A DNA stretch of 64,000 nt from Chryseobacterium sp. Leaf404 (GTDB lineage: Bacteria; Bacteroidota; Bacteroidia; Flavobacteriales; Weeksellaceae): positions 434,001-498,000 of the forward strand of contig NZ_LMQM01000001.1 of NCBI RefSeq assembly GCF_001424145.1, read 5' to 3'. Below are positions 44,110-52,439 of this stretch, piece by piece (position 1 is the stretch's first letter; each line of letters begins with the position of its first letter). The position numbers and the translations under genes were made by a program. The notes below the pieces were generated by a model, which ran no database searches, was not told where the DNA came from, and was given only the letters and a program-made list of their open reading frames with translations.

Positions 44110-45309
44110 TTATAATATTTCAATCTGATTTCTCAAGAGATCTTCAAATTCATCTCTTTTTCTAATCAAATGCGCCTTTCCATCCAAGAAAAGAACTTCA
44201 GCTGGCTTCAGCCGTGAATTAAAGTTCGAGCTCATCTCAAAACCATAAGCTCCGGCATTATGGAAAGCCAAAACATCACCTTCTCTCACTTCATTCAGTT
44301 TTCTGTCCCAAGCAAAAGTATCCGTTTCACAGATATTTCCAACTACAGTATAAATTCTCTCCGCACCTTTTGGATTGGATAAATTTTCAATCTGATGATA
44401 AGAATCGTAGAACATCGGACGGATCAAATGATTAAATCCAGAATTTACACCTACGAAAACTGTCGCTGTAGTTTGTTTGATTACGTTCGCTTTTACCAAT
44501 AAATAGCCACTTTTTCCAACTAAAAATTTTCCCGGTTCAAACCAAAGTTCGAATTTCTTTCCAGTAGATTTCGAAAATTCTGAAATTACTTTTTCCACTT
44601 TTTTACCCAAAGTTTTCACATCCGTTTCCTCTTCGCTGTCCTGGTAAGGGATTTTAAAGCCGCTTCCCATATCCAGATATTTCAAATTTGGGAAATGTTC
44701 TGATAATTCCAGCATAATTTCGAGAGCCTGAAGGAAAACATCCGGATCTTTAATTTCACTTCCGGTATGCATGTGAAGCCCTTCCACATTAAGATTTGTA
44801 GACTTCATCACTCGTTCAATATGGCGAACCTGATGAATTGAAATACCGAATTTAGAATCGATGTGACCTGTAGAAATCTTGTAATTTCCGCCCGCAAAAA
44901 TGTGCGGGTTGATTCTCACTAGAATAGGATAAGTATTTCCGTATTTATTTCCAAATTGCTCAAGAATAGAGATGTTATCGATGTTGATGTGAACTCCGAA
45001 AGTCATCGCTTCCTCAATTTCTGCCAAATCCACACAGTTTGGTGTGAAGAGGATTTTTTCTTTCGGGAAACCTGCTTTCAGGCCTAATTTTACTTCATTT
45101 ATTGATACGCAATCCAAAGAAGCACCCAGGTTTTTGACATATTTTAAGATGTTAATATTGGTCAAAGCCTTTGCGGCATAAAAAAACTTGGTGTGTTTTA
45201 AAAAAGAAGAGGTAAGTTTTTCGTATTGAATTTTAATCGATTCTGCATCGTAAACATACACCGGTGTGCCAAATTCATTGGCGATCTTCAGTAATTCTTT
45301 TGAATTCAT
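44110..45309 (-). CDS. lysA: Diaminopimelate decarboxylase
   Basis: 399 residues from the ATG at 45309 (MNSKELLKIANEFGTPVYVYDAESI). The frame stays open for 32 codons upstream, but that segment contains a terminator hairpin, so the later ATG is the start. PLP lysine in KFFYAAKALTN, HMHTGSEI, MGSGFKIPY, FEPGKFLVG and GNICETDTFAWDRKL with the active-site Cys follow the family. It makes L-lysine from meso-diaminopimelate. It appears to be controlled by a leader with a Lys-rich reading frame and a terminator. No other lysine genes are adjacent. Confidence 0.96.
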   Translation of the reverse strand: MNSKELLKIANEFGTPVYVYDAESIKIQYEKLTSSFLKHTKFFYAAKALTNINILKYVKNLGASLDCVSINEVKLGLKAGFPKEKILFTPNCVDLAEIEEAMTFGVHINIDNISILEQFGNKYGNTYPILVRINPHIFAGGNYKISTGHIDSKFGISIHQVRHIERVMKSTNLNVEGLHMHTGSEIKDPDVFLQALEIMLELSEHFPNLKYLDMGSGFKIPYQDSEEETDVKTLGKKVEKVISEFSKSTGKKFELWFEPGKFLVGKSGYLLVKANVIKQTTATVFVGVNSGFNHLIRPMFYDSYHQIENLSNPKGAERIYTVVGNICETDTFAWDRKLNEVREGDVLAFHNAGAYGFEMSSNFNSRLKPAEVLFLDGKAHLIRKRDEFEDLLRNQIEIL

Positions 45310-45326
45310 ATTTTTAAATTTAACAT

Positions 45327-45361
45327 AAAAAAAGGCAGAACCTTCGTGAAAAGAGTCTGCC
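45327..45361 (-). terminator. Terminator hairpin in the lysA leader (candidate attenuator)
   Basis: On the minus strand GGCAGA pairs with TCTGCC (ends 45361 and 45334), extended inside by CTT/AAG-type pairs, then a run of seven T. It lies 18 bases before the lysA ATG and after the 23-codon leader frame. The position between leader and gene fits attenuation. Confidence 0.75.
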
Positions 45362-45392
45362 ATTACAATTATTTTTTTGCAACACAACTCTT

Positions 45393-45464
45393 TTAGGTAT
45401 TCCAAACCTTTGAAAACTTTACAGCTCCCTTTTTTCCGGTTTGTTTATGTTTAAAATTCTGCAT
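45393..45464 (-). CDS. Putative lysine-rich leader peptide of lysA
   Basis: A 23-codon frame (ATG at 45464, TAA at 45393) encodes a peptide that begins MQNFKHKQTGKKGA and has six Lys in 23 residues (positions 5, 7, 11, 12, 16, 19). It lies just downstream of a consensus promoter and just upstream of the terminator hairpin before lysA. This order is what classic amino-acid attenuators use: ribosomes stalling at Lys codons would change the folding of the downstream RNA. No competing anti-terminator stem was worked out, so the mechanism is inferred. Confidence 0.5.
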   Translation of the reverse strand: MQNFKHKQTGKKGAVKFSKVWNT

Positions 45465-45484
45465 TGCTATTTTTTATTCTTTTG

Positions 45485-45492
45485 CAAAAGTA
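45485..45492 (-). promoter_or_regulatory. -7 promoter element of the lysA leader
   Basis: TACTTTTG on the minus strand (plus strand CAAAAGTA) matches TAnnTTTG fully. It lies about 20 bases before the leader-peptide ATG, leaving a leader of about 170 bases before lysA. Confidence 0.6.
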
Positions 45493-45566
45493 CTATTTAT
45501 TTTGAGAAATTGAAATCGAAAATCATTTTCCTCTTCATTAAATATACCTGATTTTATAATTTCTGC

Positions 45567-46790
45567 TTATTTCGGCAAAGGTAAAGTTTCAAAATCGCCT
45601 TTTATTAGAGCAATCTGAAGATCATTAATCAAATCTGCAGACTGATAACAGGTGTCAATCTTGAGCTTCGAGATTTTGCTTAAAGTCTGAATCTGGGTGA
45701 AAAGTTCATAAAAACCGTAAGAAACAACCTTTCCGTTTTCAATGATGATAAACATTTTTTCACCTAATTTTCTGCCTGAGCCCAGCCAAAGTTCATTTCT
45801 CTTTTTAAAATCTATTTTATTCTGAAGAACTTCTGCAAACTCAAATTCCGGTTGTGTAGCCAAAAAAGTAATAGCTTTTGCACCCTGAGTGTAGGATTTA
45901 AATTTGAGAATGGGCTTTTCAACTTTATTCAGTTTTGTTTTTTCTACCAGATAGTGATTGTTTCTGAAGTACAGACCGTAGGCTAAAATATCTTTTTTTC
46001 TGATGTTTTTAGAATTCTGAATCAGTTTTGCGATAATATCGTTTCCTGTAAGTTCAAAATGAATCTGCTCTACATCCTTCTGTATCTGCTCGTATTTTTT
46101 TATTTTGGAATTAAAAATTTTCTTGGAAAATTTATTGATATCCTGCGCGTGGTCAGAAAAAATAATTCTTCCGCTGCCGTCCTGAAAATAAACAAAACCT
46201 CTGTCGCTGGGCAAATCCTGAGTAAGCAGCTTGATTTTATTAATGTAAGACTTGGCATTGGTCTCTTCATGCTGCTTTTGAATAATTTCATTTTCGGTAT
46301 CTTTTGAAACCAGAAGTTTGAATAATTCTAAAGTTGCTCTCGCATCACCTTCCGCACGGTGTGCATTGATGATAGGAATGCCCAGAGATTTTACGAGCTT
46401 CTGAAGAGAATAACTTACTTCATCCGGAATCAGTTTTTTAGCTAAAGGAATTGTATCTAAAGTATTGATTTTAAATTCATACCCAAGTCTCTGAAACGAC
46501 TGGCGAAGCATTCTGTAATCAAAATCAATATTATGACCTACCAAAGTAGTACCTTCTGTAATTTCCACTACTCTTTTTGCCAGTTCGTGAAATTTTGGAG
46601 CGGTTTTCACCATTTTCGGACTGATATTCGTGAGTTTCTGCACAAAAGGAGTAATATCACTTTCGGGATTGACAAGCGAAATAAACTGGTCCACGATTTT
46701 ATGACCGTCATATTTAAAAATGGCGATATCGATAATGCATTCTTTCCTAAAACCTGCACCATTGCTCTCTATATCAATAATTGAATACAT
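45567..46790 (-). CDS. Exonuclease (DnaQ-like) fused to a degenerate GIY-YIG-like domain
   Basis: 407 residues. N-terminal DEDDh exonuclease: IDIESNGAGFRKECIIDIAIF (D and E), LVGHNIDFDYRML (D) and HRAEGDARATLELF (H, D). From about residue 200 the pattern LPSDRGFVYFQDGSGRIIFSDHAQDINKF sits where Bacteroidota relatives have a GIY-YIG domain (GVYYFxD...IIYIGKAxNI+KR). Here YIG is replaced by FSD and the catalytic Arg position is not basic, so the second domain is probably inactive. The family (epsilon-like exonuclease plus UvrC-like part) is linked to DNA repair. The N-terminal exonuclease residues look intact. Confidence 0.82.
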   Translation of the reverse strand: MYSIIDIESNGAGFRKECIIDIAIFKYDGHKIVDQFISLVNPESDITPFVQKLTNISPKMVKTAPKFHELAKRVVEITEGTTLVGHNIDFDYRMLRQSFQRLGYEFKINTLDTIPLAKKLIPDEVSYSLQKLVKSLGIPIINAHRAEGDARATLELFKLLVSKDTENEIIQKQHEETNAKSYINKIKLLTQDLPSDRGFVYFQDGSGRIIFSDHAQDINKFSKKIFNSKIKKYEQIQKDVEQIHFELTGNDIIAKLIQNSKNIRKKDILAYGLYFRNNHYLVEKTKLNKVEKPILKFKSYTQGAKAITFLATQPEFEFAEVLQNKIDFKKRNELWLGSGRKLGEKMFIIIENGKVVSYGFYELFTQIQTLSKISKLKIDTCYQSADLINDLQIALIKGDFETLPLPK

Positions 46791-46892
46791 TATATCCTGA
46801 CTTAAACTTGAATTTTAATACCTTGAGCTCATTGTCAAAAGGCAATTCGGCTAAATTAATGAAATTAGAGATAAGAATCTAAAATCTGAAGA

Positions 46893-48419
46893 CTATCTTC
46901 TTCTCCTTCCCAATCCCAGCATTCCTAAAATGGCTTTTGCACCTTCGCGCATCAGCGTATTGGCGAAAGTTCTTCCAGCACTGCTTTTCATGACCTGCTC
47001 AAACATTCCCGGCTCTTCTTTTACCGGTTTTGTTTTCTGCGTTGGAGCTGAATTTTCCACCGCATGTTCCATTCTGTTCACTAAAATTTCGTAGGCAGAT
47101 TCACTGTCTACTGCTTTTTCATATTTTGAAGCTAAGGCTGATCTTGAGGTTAAATCTGAAACTTCCGCATCATTTAAAACATCCATTCTGGATTCAGGTG
47201 AAATTAAATACGTGTGAACCAAAGGTGTTGGGATTCCCTTTTCATCCAAAGCCGTAACAAAAGCTTCCCCTATTCCCAGGTTCTGAATTAATTCTGAAGC
47301 GTTGTAAAATTCGGTGGTAGGATAATTTTCTACTGCTTTAGAAATTTCTTTTTTATCTTTTGCGGTAAAACCTCTCAGCGCATGCTGAATTTTTAAACCT
47401 AATTGAGAAAGCACATTTTCAGGAACATCACCAGGAATTTGAGTGATAAAATAAATTCCTACTCCTTTAGAACGAATTAATTTCACCATCGTTTCAATTT
47501 GTGAAACCAAAGCTTTGGAAGATTCATCAAAAATCAAATGGGCTTCATCGATGAAAAGAACCAATTTAGGTTTTCCACTGTCACCTTCTTCAGGGAAAGT
47601 CATATAAATTTCAGCAAAAAGCGAAAGCATAAATGTTGAAAAAAGCTGCGGTTTATTTTGAATATCTGCAACTCTTAAAATATTGACAACGCCTTTTCCA
47701 TCTCTCGTTTCAAGCAAATCGTGAACATCAAAACTCAATTCTCCGAAAAAATCAGCAGCTCCTTGTTGTTCCAGTGCAACAATCGACCTTAAAATTGCGC
47801 CTAACGAAGCTGGAGCGATTGAGCCGTAATTAGCTGACAATTCAGCTTTACCTTGTGGATTATCTGTTACGTATTGTAAAACTTTTTTTAAATCATTTAA
47901 ATCAATTAAAGGCAAACCTTTGTCGTCGCAATATTTAAAAACGATGGACATGATACTTTGTTGAGTATCATTTAATTCTAAAATTTTTGATAATAAAACA
48001 GGTCCAAATTCGGTAACGGTAGCTCTTAATTTAACACCTTTTTCTCCAGAAATACTCATTAATTCCACCGGAAAAGCTTGCGGATTGTACGGAAGCTGCG
48101 TTTTTGCATAGCGTTCTTCTATAATCGAATTCATTTGTCCTGCCGCAGCAATTCCCGAAAAGTCGCCCTTAATATCTAAAACCAATGATGGAATTCCTTT
48201 ATGAGAAAGCTGTTCTGCGAAAACCTGAAGCGTTTTTGTCTTTCCGGTTCCGGTAGCACCAGCAATTAAACCGTGGCGGTTAATGGTTTTTAAAGGAATT
48301 GTGACGTTCACTTCTGTAACTACTTCGCCATCCAGCATTCCTTTTCCTAGAATAATATGTTCTCCTTTTGGAGTGTATCTCGAACTCAGTTCTTCAACAA
48401 ATTGTGTCTTGTCTGCCAT
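46893..48419 (-). CDS. HerA-like P-loop ATPase, DUF853 family
   Basis: 508 residues. Walker A GATGTGKTKT (about residues 53-62), Walker B LVLFIDEAHLIFD, an arginine-finger-like stretch and the C-terminal LGRRRR. The N-terminal NVTIPLKTINRHGLIAGATGTGKTKTLQVFAEQLSHKG and IKGDFSGIAA match DUF853 proteins (HerA/VirB4-type hexameric ATPases). The role is unknown; E. coli YjgR belongs to this group. There is no NurA-like partner adjacent. A 288-base gap follows before the divergent MBL gene. Confidence 0.9.
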   Translation of the reverse strand: MADKTQFVEELSSRYTPKGEHIILGKGMLDGEVVTEVNVTIPLKTINRHGLIAGATGTGKTKTLQVFAEQLSHKGIPSLVLDIKGDFSGIAAAGQMNSIIEERYAKTQLPYNPQAFPVELMSISGEKGVKLRATVTEFGPVLLSKILELNDTQQSIMSIVFKYCDDKGLPLIDLNDLKKVLQYVTDNPQGKAELSANYGSIAPASLGAILRSIVALEQQGAADFFGELSFDVHDLLETRDGKGVVNILRVADIQNKPQLFSTFMLSLFAEIYMTFPEEGDSGKPKLVLFIDEAHLIFDESSKALVSQIETMVKLIRSKGVGIYFITQIPGDVPENVLSQLGLKIQHALRGFTAKDKKEISKAVENYPTTEFYNASELIQNLGIGEAFVTALDEKGIPTPLVHTYLISPESRMDVLNDAEVSDLTSRSALASKYEKAVDSESAYEILVNRMEHAVENSAPTQKTKPVKEEPGMFEQVMKSSAGRTFANTLMREGAKAILGMLGLGRRRR

Positions 48420-48707
48420 TTGATTTTTTTAACATCTAAAGATAAAGTTTTTTGTAAAATATCCCATTTAGTTTTTATGAAATTCATAATAAACTATCGC
48501 AAAAACGAATATAACGGAATATGATATAAAACAGTCTACCATTTTAATCAACTTTTAAAAACTACTTATAATCTGAATTTTAAGCACTTCCGATGATTTT
48601 TAAAATCTGAGAATTTTAAAATTGAAAGAAACTATCAATCTGAATTATCATTTCTTTATAATTAATTCCTTACTTTGTATCTTTATAATCATTTTAAACA
48701 GGAATCA

Positions 48708-50117
48708 ATGAAAATTGAACAGATATATACCGGATGTCTCGCACAGGGCGCTTATTACATCGTTTCGGGAAGCGAAGCAGCAATTATTGACCCCCTCAGA
48801 GAAGTTAAACCTTATCTGGACCGCCTTGAGAAAGACAACGTCACTTTAAAATATATATTTGAAACTCATTTTCATGCAGATTTTGTATCCGGTCATTTGG
48901 ATTTAAGCAAAAAAACGGATGCCCCAATCGTTTACGGACCTACGGCACAGCCTGAATTTGAAGCAATTATCGCACAGGATAATCAGATTTTTGAGGTGGG
49001 TGACATTAAAATTAAAGCACTTCATACGCCCGGTCACACCATGGAAAGTACAACTTACCTTCTGATTGACGAAAACGGCGCTGAGACTGCTATTTTTACT
49101 GGAGACACTTTATTTCTCGGCGATGTGGGAAGACCAGATCTGGCTCAGAAATCAGGAAGTTTAACTCAGAAAGATCTTGCAGGGATTTTATACGACAGTC
49201 TTCACTCAAAAATATTGCCTTTAGACGACAGCATTACGGTTTATCCGGCTCATGGTGCAGGCTCTGCCTGTGGGAAAAATATGCAGAAAGAAACGGTTGA
49301 TATTCTCGGGAATCAGAGAAAAACCAATTATGCTTTAAATCAACCGGACAAAGAATCTTTCATCAAAGAAGTTTTGGATGGATTAACTGCCCCACCGAAA
49401 TATTTCGGGATGAATGTTGCCATGAACAAAGGCGGTTACGACAGTCTTGATGATGTGATGACAAAAGGTTTAAACCCGGTTTCGGTGGAAGATTTTGAAA
49501 GTTTTGCCGAAGAAACCGGAGCTTTAATTCTGGATACCCGGAGCCCTGCAGATTTCCACAAAGGATTTATTCCAAATTCAATTAATATAGGTTTGAAAGG
49601 CGATTTTGCACCATGGGTGGGAAGTCTTATTGTTGACGTGAAACATCCTCTGCTGTTGGTTTCCGATGAAGGAACCGAAGAAGAAGTAATCACAAGATTA
49701 AGCAGAGTTGGATTTGATCATGTTTTAGGATATCTGAAAGGAGGATTTCAGGCATGGAAAAATTCTGCGAAAGAAATTGACGAGGTAAAAAGAATTTCTC
49801 CAGCTGAATTTGCTGAACAGTTTAATGAAAACTCTAAAGTAATTGACGTAAGAAAAATCGGGGAATATTCTGCCGAACATATTGATAACGCTTACAGCAG
49901 ACCTTTAGATACGATTAGCGACTGGGTTTCTACAATAGATGATTCTGAACATTTCTTTTTACACTGCGCCGGAGGTTATAGAAGCATGATTGCAGCAAGC
50001 ATCCTCAACTCTCACGGAATCAGAAACTTTACTGAAATTGAAGGTGGTTTTAATGGCATAAAAAAAACAGAAAAACTTCCGGTTTCGGATTTTGTCTGTG
50101 AGTCTAAAACATTGTAA
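48708..50117 (+). CDS. MBL-fold persulfide dioxygenase-like protein with two rhodanese domains
   Basis: 469 residues from the ATG at 48708 (MKIEQIYTGCLAQGAYYI). The N-terminal metallo-beta-lactamase part has ETHFHADFVSGH, HTPGHTMEST, GDTLFLGDVGRPDL and PAHGAGSACG, typical of ETHE1/CstB-type non-heme iron persulfide dioxygenases. Two rhodanese domains follow: the first (about 265-355) has Ser where the catalytic Cys would be (LLVSDEGTEEE), the second (about 370-460) has the Cys loop HCAGGYRSM. It should oxidise glutathione or CoA persulfide to sulfite and transfer sulfur. It heads an operon with a rhodanese lipoprotein and a thioredoxin. Confidence 0.9.
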   Translation: MKIEQIYTGCLAQGAYYIVSGSEAAIIDPLREVKPYLDRLEKDNVTLKYIFETHFHADFVSGHLDLSKKTDAPIVYGPTAQPEFEAIIAQDNQIFEVGDIKIKALHTPGHTMESTTYLLIDENGAETAIFTGDTLFLGDVGRPDLAQKSGSLTQKDLAGILYDSLHSKILPLDDSITVYPAHGAGSACGKNMQKETVDILGNQRKTNYALNQPDKESFIKEVLDGLTAPPKYFGMNVAMNKGGYDSLDDVMTKGLNPVSVEDFESFAEETGALILDTRSPADFHKGFIPNSINIGLKGDFAPWVGSLIVDVKHPLLLVSDEGTEEEVITRLSRVGFDHVLGYLKGGFQAWKNSAKEIDEVKRISPAEFAEQFNENSKVIDVRKIGEYSAEHIDNAYSRPLDTISDWVSTIDDSEHFFLHCAGGYRSMIAASILNSHGIRNFTEIEGGFNGIKKTEKLPVSDFVCESKTL

Positions 50118-50118
50118 A

Positions 50119-50475
50119 ATGAAATTCTTATATCTGTTTTGTTCAGCCGCTTTTTTGTTTTCATGTCAAATGAAATCTGTTATCGCCGATCAGAAAAATA
50201 ATATTATCGAAGTTGTTAACAGTTCAGATGTGACGATTGTTGACGTAAGAATACCTGAACAGTTTAAGGAGGCATCTGCAAAAAATGCGGTTAATATTCC
50301 TTTAGCTGAAATCGCAGACAGAAGCCCCGAATTACTTGGCAAAAAAGTTGTTGTTTTTTGCAACAAAGGAATTCAGGCCGATGAAGCTGTGAAAGTGTTA
50401 AGAAAAAACGGAGTGGAAGTTTATGACGGCACCACTTTAAAAAATGTAAAAGCAATTCAAAATCTTAAAAATTAA
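50119..50475 (+). CDS. Rhodanese-domain lipoprotein
   Basis: 118 residues from the ATG at 50119, one base after the previous stop. Lipoprotein signal MKFLYLFCSAAFLFSC (Cys 16). One rhodanese domain: VTIVDVRIPEQFKEASAKNAVNIPLAEI and the active-site loop FCNKGIQADEA with the catalytic Cys. It would handle sulfane sulfur at the envelope. The longer frame upstream (to 50092) lies inside the MBL gene and is not used. It is between the MBL gene and thioredoxin (6-base gap). Confidence 0.88.
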   Translation: MKFLYLFCSAAFLFSCQMKSVIADQKNNIIEVVNSSDVTIVDVRIPEQFKEASAKNAVNIPLAEIADRSPELLGKKVVVFCNKGIQADEAVKVLRKNGVEVYDGTTLKNVKAIQNLKN

Positions 50476-50481
50476 ATCGAA

Positions 50482-50781
50482 ATGTCACAAAAATTTCAGG
50501 AACTTATAGAATCAGAAAGACCTGTACTCATCGATTTTTTCGCAACATGGTGTCAGCCCTGTAAAGTGCAGTCATCGGTTTTAACGACTGTGAAAGAAAA
50601 AGTGGGCGAAGGAGCGAGAATTGTAAAAATTGATGTTGATCAGTATCCTGCAATCGCCTCCCAGTATGGCGTGCGCGGAGTCCCTACTTTGGCTGTTTTC
50701 AAAAAAGGAGAATTATTATACAAGGAAAGCGGTGTGCATGATGTGAACCGTCTGACGCAGCTTTTGGAGCAGTATATTTAG
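50482..50781 (+). CDS. Thioredoxin family protein
   Basis: 99 residues. The redox motif WCQPCK (about residues 20-25) is in FFATWCQPCKVQSS, and the cis-Pro loop GVRGVPTLAVF is present. The size and lack of signal peptide fit a cytoplasmic thioredoxin, with Gln-Pro in place of the common Gly-Pro between the cysteines. As last gene of the persulfide operon it may reduce the rhodanese/MBL products. Confidence 0.92.
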   Translation: MSQKFQELIESERPVLIDFFATWCQPCKVQSSVLTTVKEKVGEGARIVKIDVDQYPAIASQYGVRGVPTLAVFKKGELLYKESGVHDVNRLTQLLEQYI

Positions 50782-50806
50782 GTTGAGGCTTAGGTTAAGG
50801 TTAAGA
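50782..50806. repeat. TTGAGGCTTAGGTTAAGG-type dispersed element
   Basis: TTGAGGCTTAGGTTAAGGTT occurs directly after the thioredoxin stop. It matches the left arm of the inverted repeat at 15050-15072 with few differences. Two copies in 64 kb suggest a dispersed family. Confidence 0.5.
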
Positions 50807-50816
50807 ATATAAGTTA

Positions 50817-50965
50817 TTCACCAGATTGTACGGATTTGCACAGATGAACTCTCAAGATATCGAAGAGATTTCTTAATGTACAAGTTTTTGCATTAAAACT
50901 TCTTAAATCAAATTTGTGAATTTGTACTGACAAAAATCTGTGAAATCCGGGAGAGAATGAATTAA
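50817..50965. repeat. Second degenerate 'cacagat' element
   Basis: Contains GATTGTACGGATTTGCACAGATGA at the left and AAAATCTGTGAAATCC with GAGAGAATGAATTAAA at the right, resembling the element after fumC. The right end runs into the stop codon of the omega-amidase gene (minus strand). Confidence 0.45.
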
Positions 50966-51714
50966 AGCTTTATTTCAAAATCATCTCTGTCATTCAAAAA
51001 CTGAAAATGATTTCTGAAATCTTTCAGTTCATCTAAATTTAAATCTGCGGTTACTAAATTTCCCTTTTTTTCCGCAACTTCTTTCCCATCAGCAAAAAAG
51101 CAGTGCGAACTTTCCTGATAAAAAAGATCATTTCCATCAGTCCCGATCCTGTTTAATCCAAAAACGTAAGATAAATTTTCAATAGCCCGGGCTTTGAGTA
51201 AATGTTTCCAAGCTTCTACTCTTTTTTCAGGCCAGTTGGCAACGTATAAAACCGCATCGTAATCATCATTATTTCTGGCAAAAACGGGAAATCTCAAATC
51301 ATAGCAAACCTGTAGCAGAAAACGGATTCCATGATATTCTACTATCACCCGGTGATATCCCGGCGTGTATACCTGATCTTCACCCGAAAATGAAAATAAA
51401 TGTCTTTTATCATAGTAAACAACCTCAGAATCAGGCTTTACAAAATACATTCTATTGTAAAATTTTCCGTCCACATCAACGGGAGAGCTTCCGCAAAAAG
51501 CAGCATTTTTTTCTCTCGAAATTCTCTTTAAAAACTCAAGAGATTCCTCATTTTTATCTGTAACTTCAGCGGCATCCATACAAAAACCTGTAGAAAACAT
51601 TTCGGGCAAGAGAAAAAGGTCCGCATTTTCATTCTGCAGTTGATTTTCGATGAGACGAAAATTTTCGTTTTTATTTTTCCAGACTATATTTAAGTTTAAT
51701 CCCGTAATTTTCAT
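50962..51714 (-). CDS. Carbon-nitrogen hydrolase, omega-amidase (YafV-like)
   Basis: 250 residues from the ATG at 51714 (MKITGLNLNIVWKNKNENF). Nitrilase triad: Glu in LFLLPEMFSTGF, Lys in VYYDKRHLFSFSGEDQ, Cys in LLQVCYDLRFPVFARN. The CYDLRFP and the KRHLFS signatures are those of omega-amidases (YafV/Nit2), which hydrolyse alpha-ketoglutaramate or alpha-ketosuccinamate as metabolite repair after transamination. Convergent with the thioredoxin operon. The cytoplasmic location fits the lack of a signal peptide. Confidence 0.9.
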   Translation of the reverse strand: MKITGLNLNIVWKNKNENFRLIENQLQNENADLFLLPEMFSTGFCMDAAEVTDKNEESLEFLKRISREKNAAFCGSSPVDVDGKFYNRMYFVKPDSEVVYYDKRHLFSFSGEDQVYTPGYHRVIVEYHGIRFLLQVCYDLRFPVFARNNDDYDAVLYVANWPEKRVEAWKHLLKARAIENLSYVFGLNRIGTDGNDLFYQESSHCFFADGKEVAEKKGNLVTADLNLDELKDFRNHFQFLNDRDDFEIKL

Positions 51715-51849
51715 AGGTGATTGTTGTTGTTTATAAGCTATACACATTGGCTGTGTGGTTTCCATTCATCAGTAGCTGCAAATGATAGTGATTTCAGACG
51801 CAATCCAATAAAGTCTTTAAAATTACGTTTTTTAGATTTAAACCGGTTT

Positions 51850-51857
51850 TATTTTTG
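51850..51857 (+). promoter_or_regulatory. -7 element for the small barrel gene
   Basis: TATTTTTG fits TAnnTTTG and lies 38 bases before the ATG at 51896. No TTG lies at a suitable distance. Confidence 0.4.
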
Positions 51858-51895
51858 CTGCGAAACAATTTTATTTAACTTAAAAAAATATAACA

Positions 51896-52336
51896 ATGAA
51901 GAAACTGTTTTTGATGATGACTTTTTTACTCACCGGACTTGCTGTAAATGCTCAAGCCTACACTGGCAGTGGTGACCAGAAGGTGAATGCAGGTTTGGCT
52001 GTCTGGGGCTATGGAACAGGTGTGGCAGGCACTTACGATTATGGCCTTAATGATTTAATCTCTGTGGGAGCAGGCCTTAACATCTATTTTGAAAATTTTA
52101 AAGACAACGACAGCGATAACCGTTTTTTTGCCTTCGGGAGAGTGAATTTTCATTTGAATAAAACCCTTGAACTACCGGAGAAGCTGGATATTTATCCGGG
52201 TGTAAACGTTGGTGTACTTCACAAAGAATTCGGAATTGGTGCTCACATTGGCGCGAGATACTTTTTCACTCAGAACATCGGTGTATTTGCGGAAGTCGGC
52301 AACAATGGCAGTATTGGTGTCTCATTTAATTTCTAG
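51896..52336 (+). CDS. Small outer-membrane beta-barrel protein (DUF6646-like)
   Basis: 146 residues with signal peptide MKKLFLMMTFLLTGLAVNAQ. The mature part is nearly all short glycine-rich strands (AGLAVWGYGTGVAGTYDYGLNDLISVGAGLNIYF, FGRVNFHL, GVNVGVLHKEFGIGAHIGARYFF) with C-terminal SIGVSFNF ending in Phe, a BamA-recognition-like end. It is the right size for an 8-strand barrel. I believe it belongs to DUF6646, from the pattern. The function is unknown. Its terminator is at 52357. Confidence 0.78.
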   Translation: MKKLFLMMTFLLTGLAVNAQAYTGSGDQKVNAGLAVWGYGTGVAGTYDYGLNDLISVGAGLNIYFENFKDNDSDNRFFAFGRVNFHLNKTLELPEKLDIYPGVNVGVLHKEFGIGAHIGARYFFTQNIGVFAEVGNNGSIGVSFNF

Positions 52337-52356
52337 ACAAGACTTTATGATCTGAC

Positions 52357-52383
52357 AAAGCTTCTCATTTCGGGAGGCTTTTT
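52357..52383 (+). terminator. Terminator between the small barrel gene and rseP
   Basis: AAAGCTTC (52357-52364) pairs with GAGGCTTT (52374-52381, one wobble), then T run. It ends just before the rseP promoter. Confidence 0.65.
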
Positions 52384-52385
52384 AT

Positions 52386-52415
52386 TTGGCATCCTTTTGA
52401 TAATTGTTACCTTTG
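52386..52415 (+). promoter_or_regulatory. rseP promoter, Bacteroidota -33/-7 type
   Basis: TTG (52386-52388), 19-base spacer, TACCTTTG (52408-52415). This is a full match to the published TTG-N19-TAnnTTTG pattern, 25 bases before the ATG. Confidence 0.7.
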
Positions 52416-52439
52416 CAAATTATAATTTAAAAACAATTA

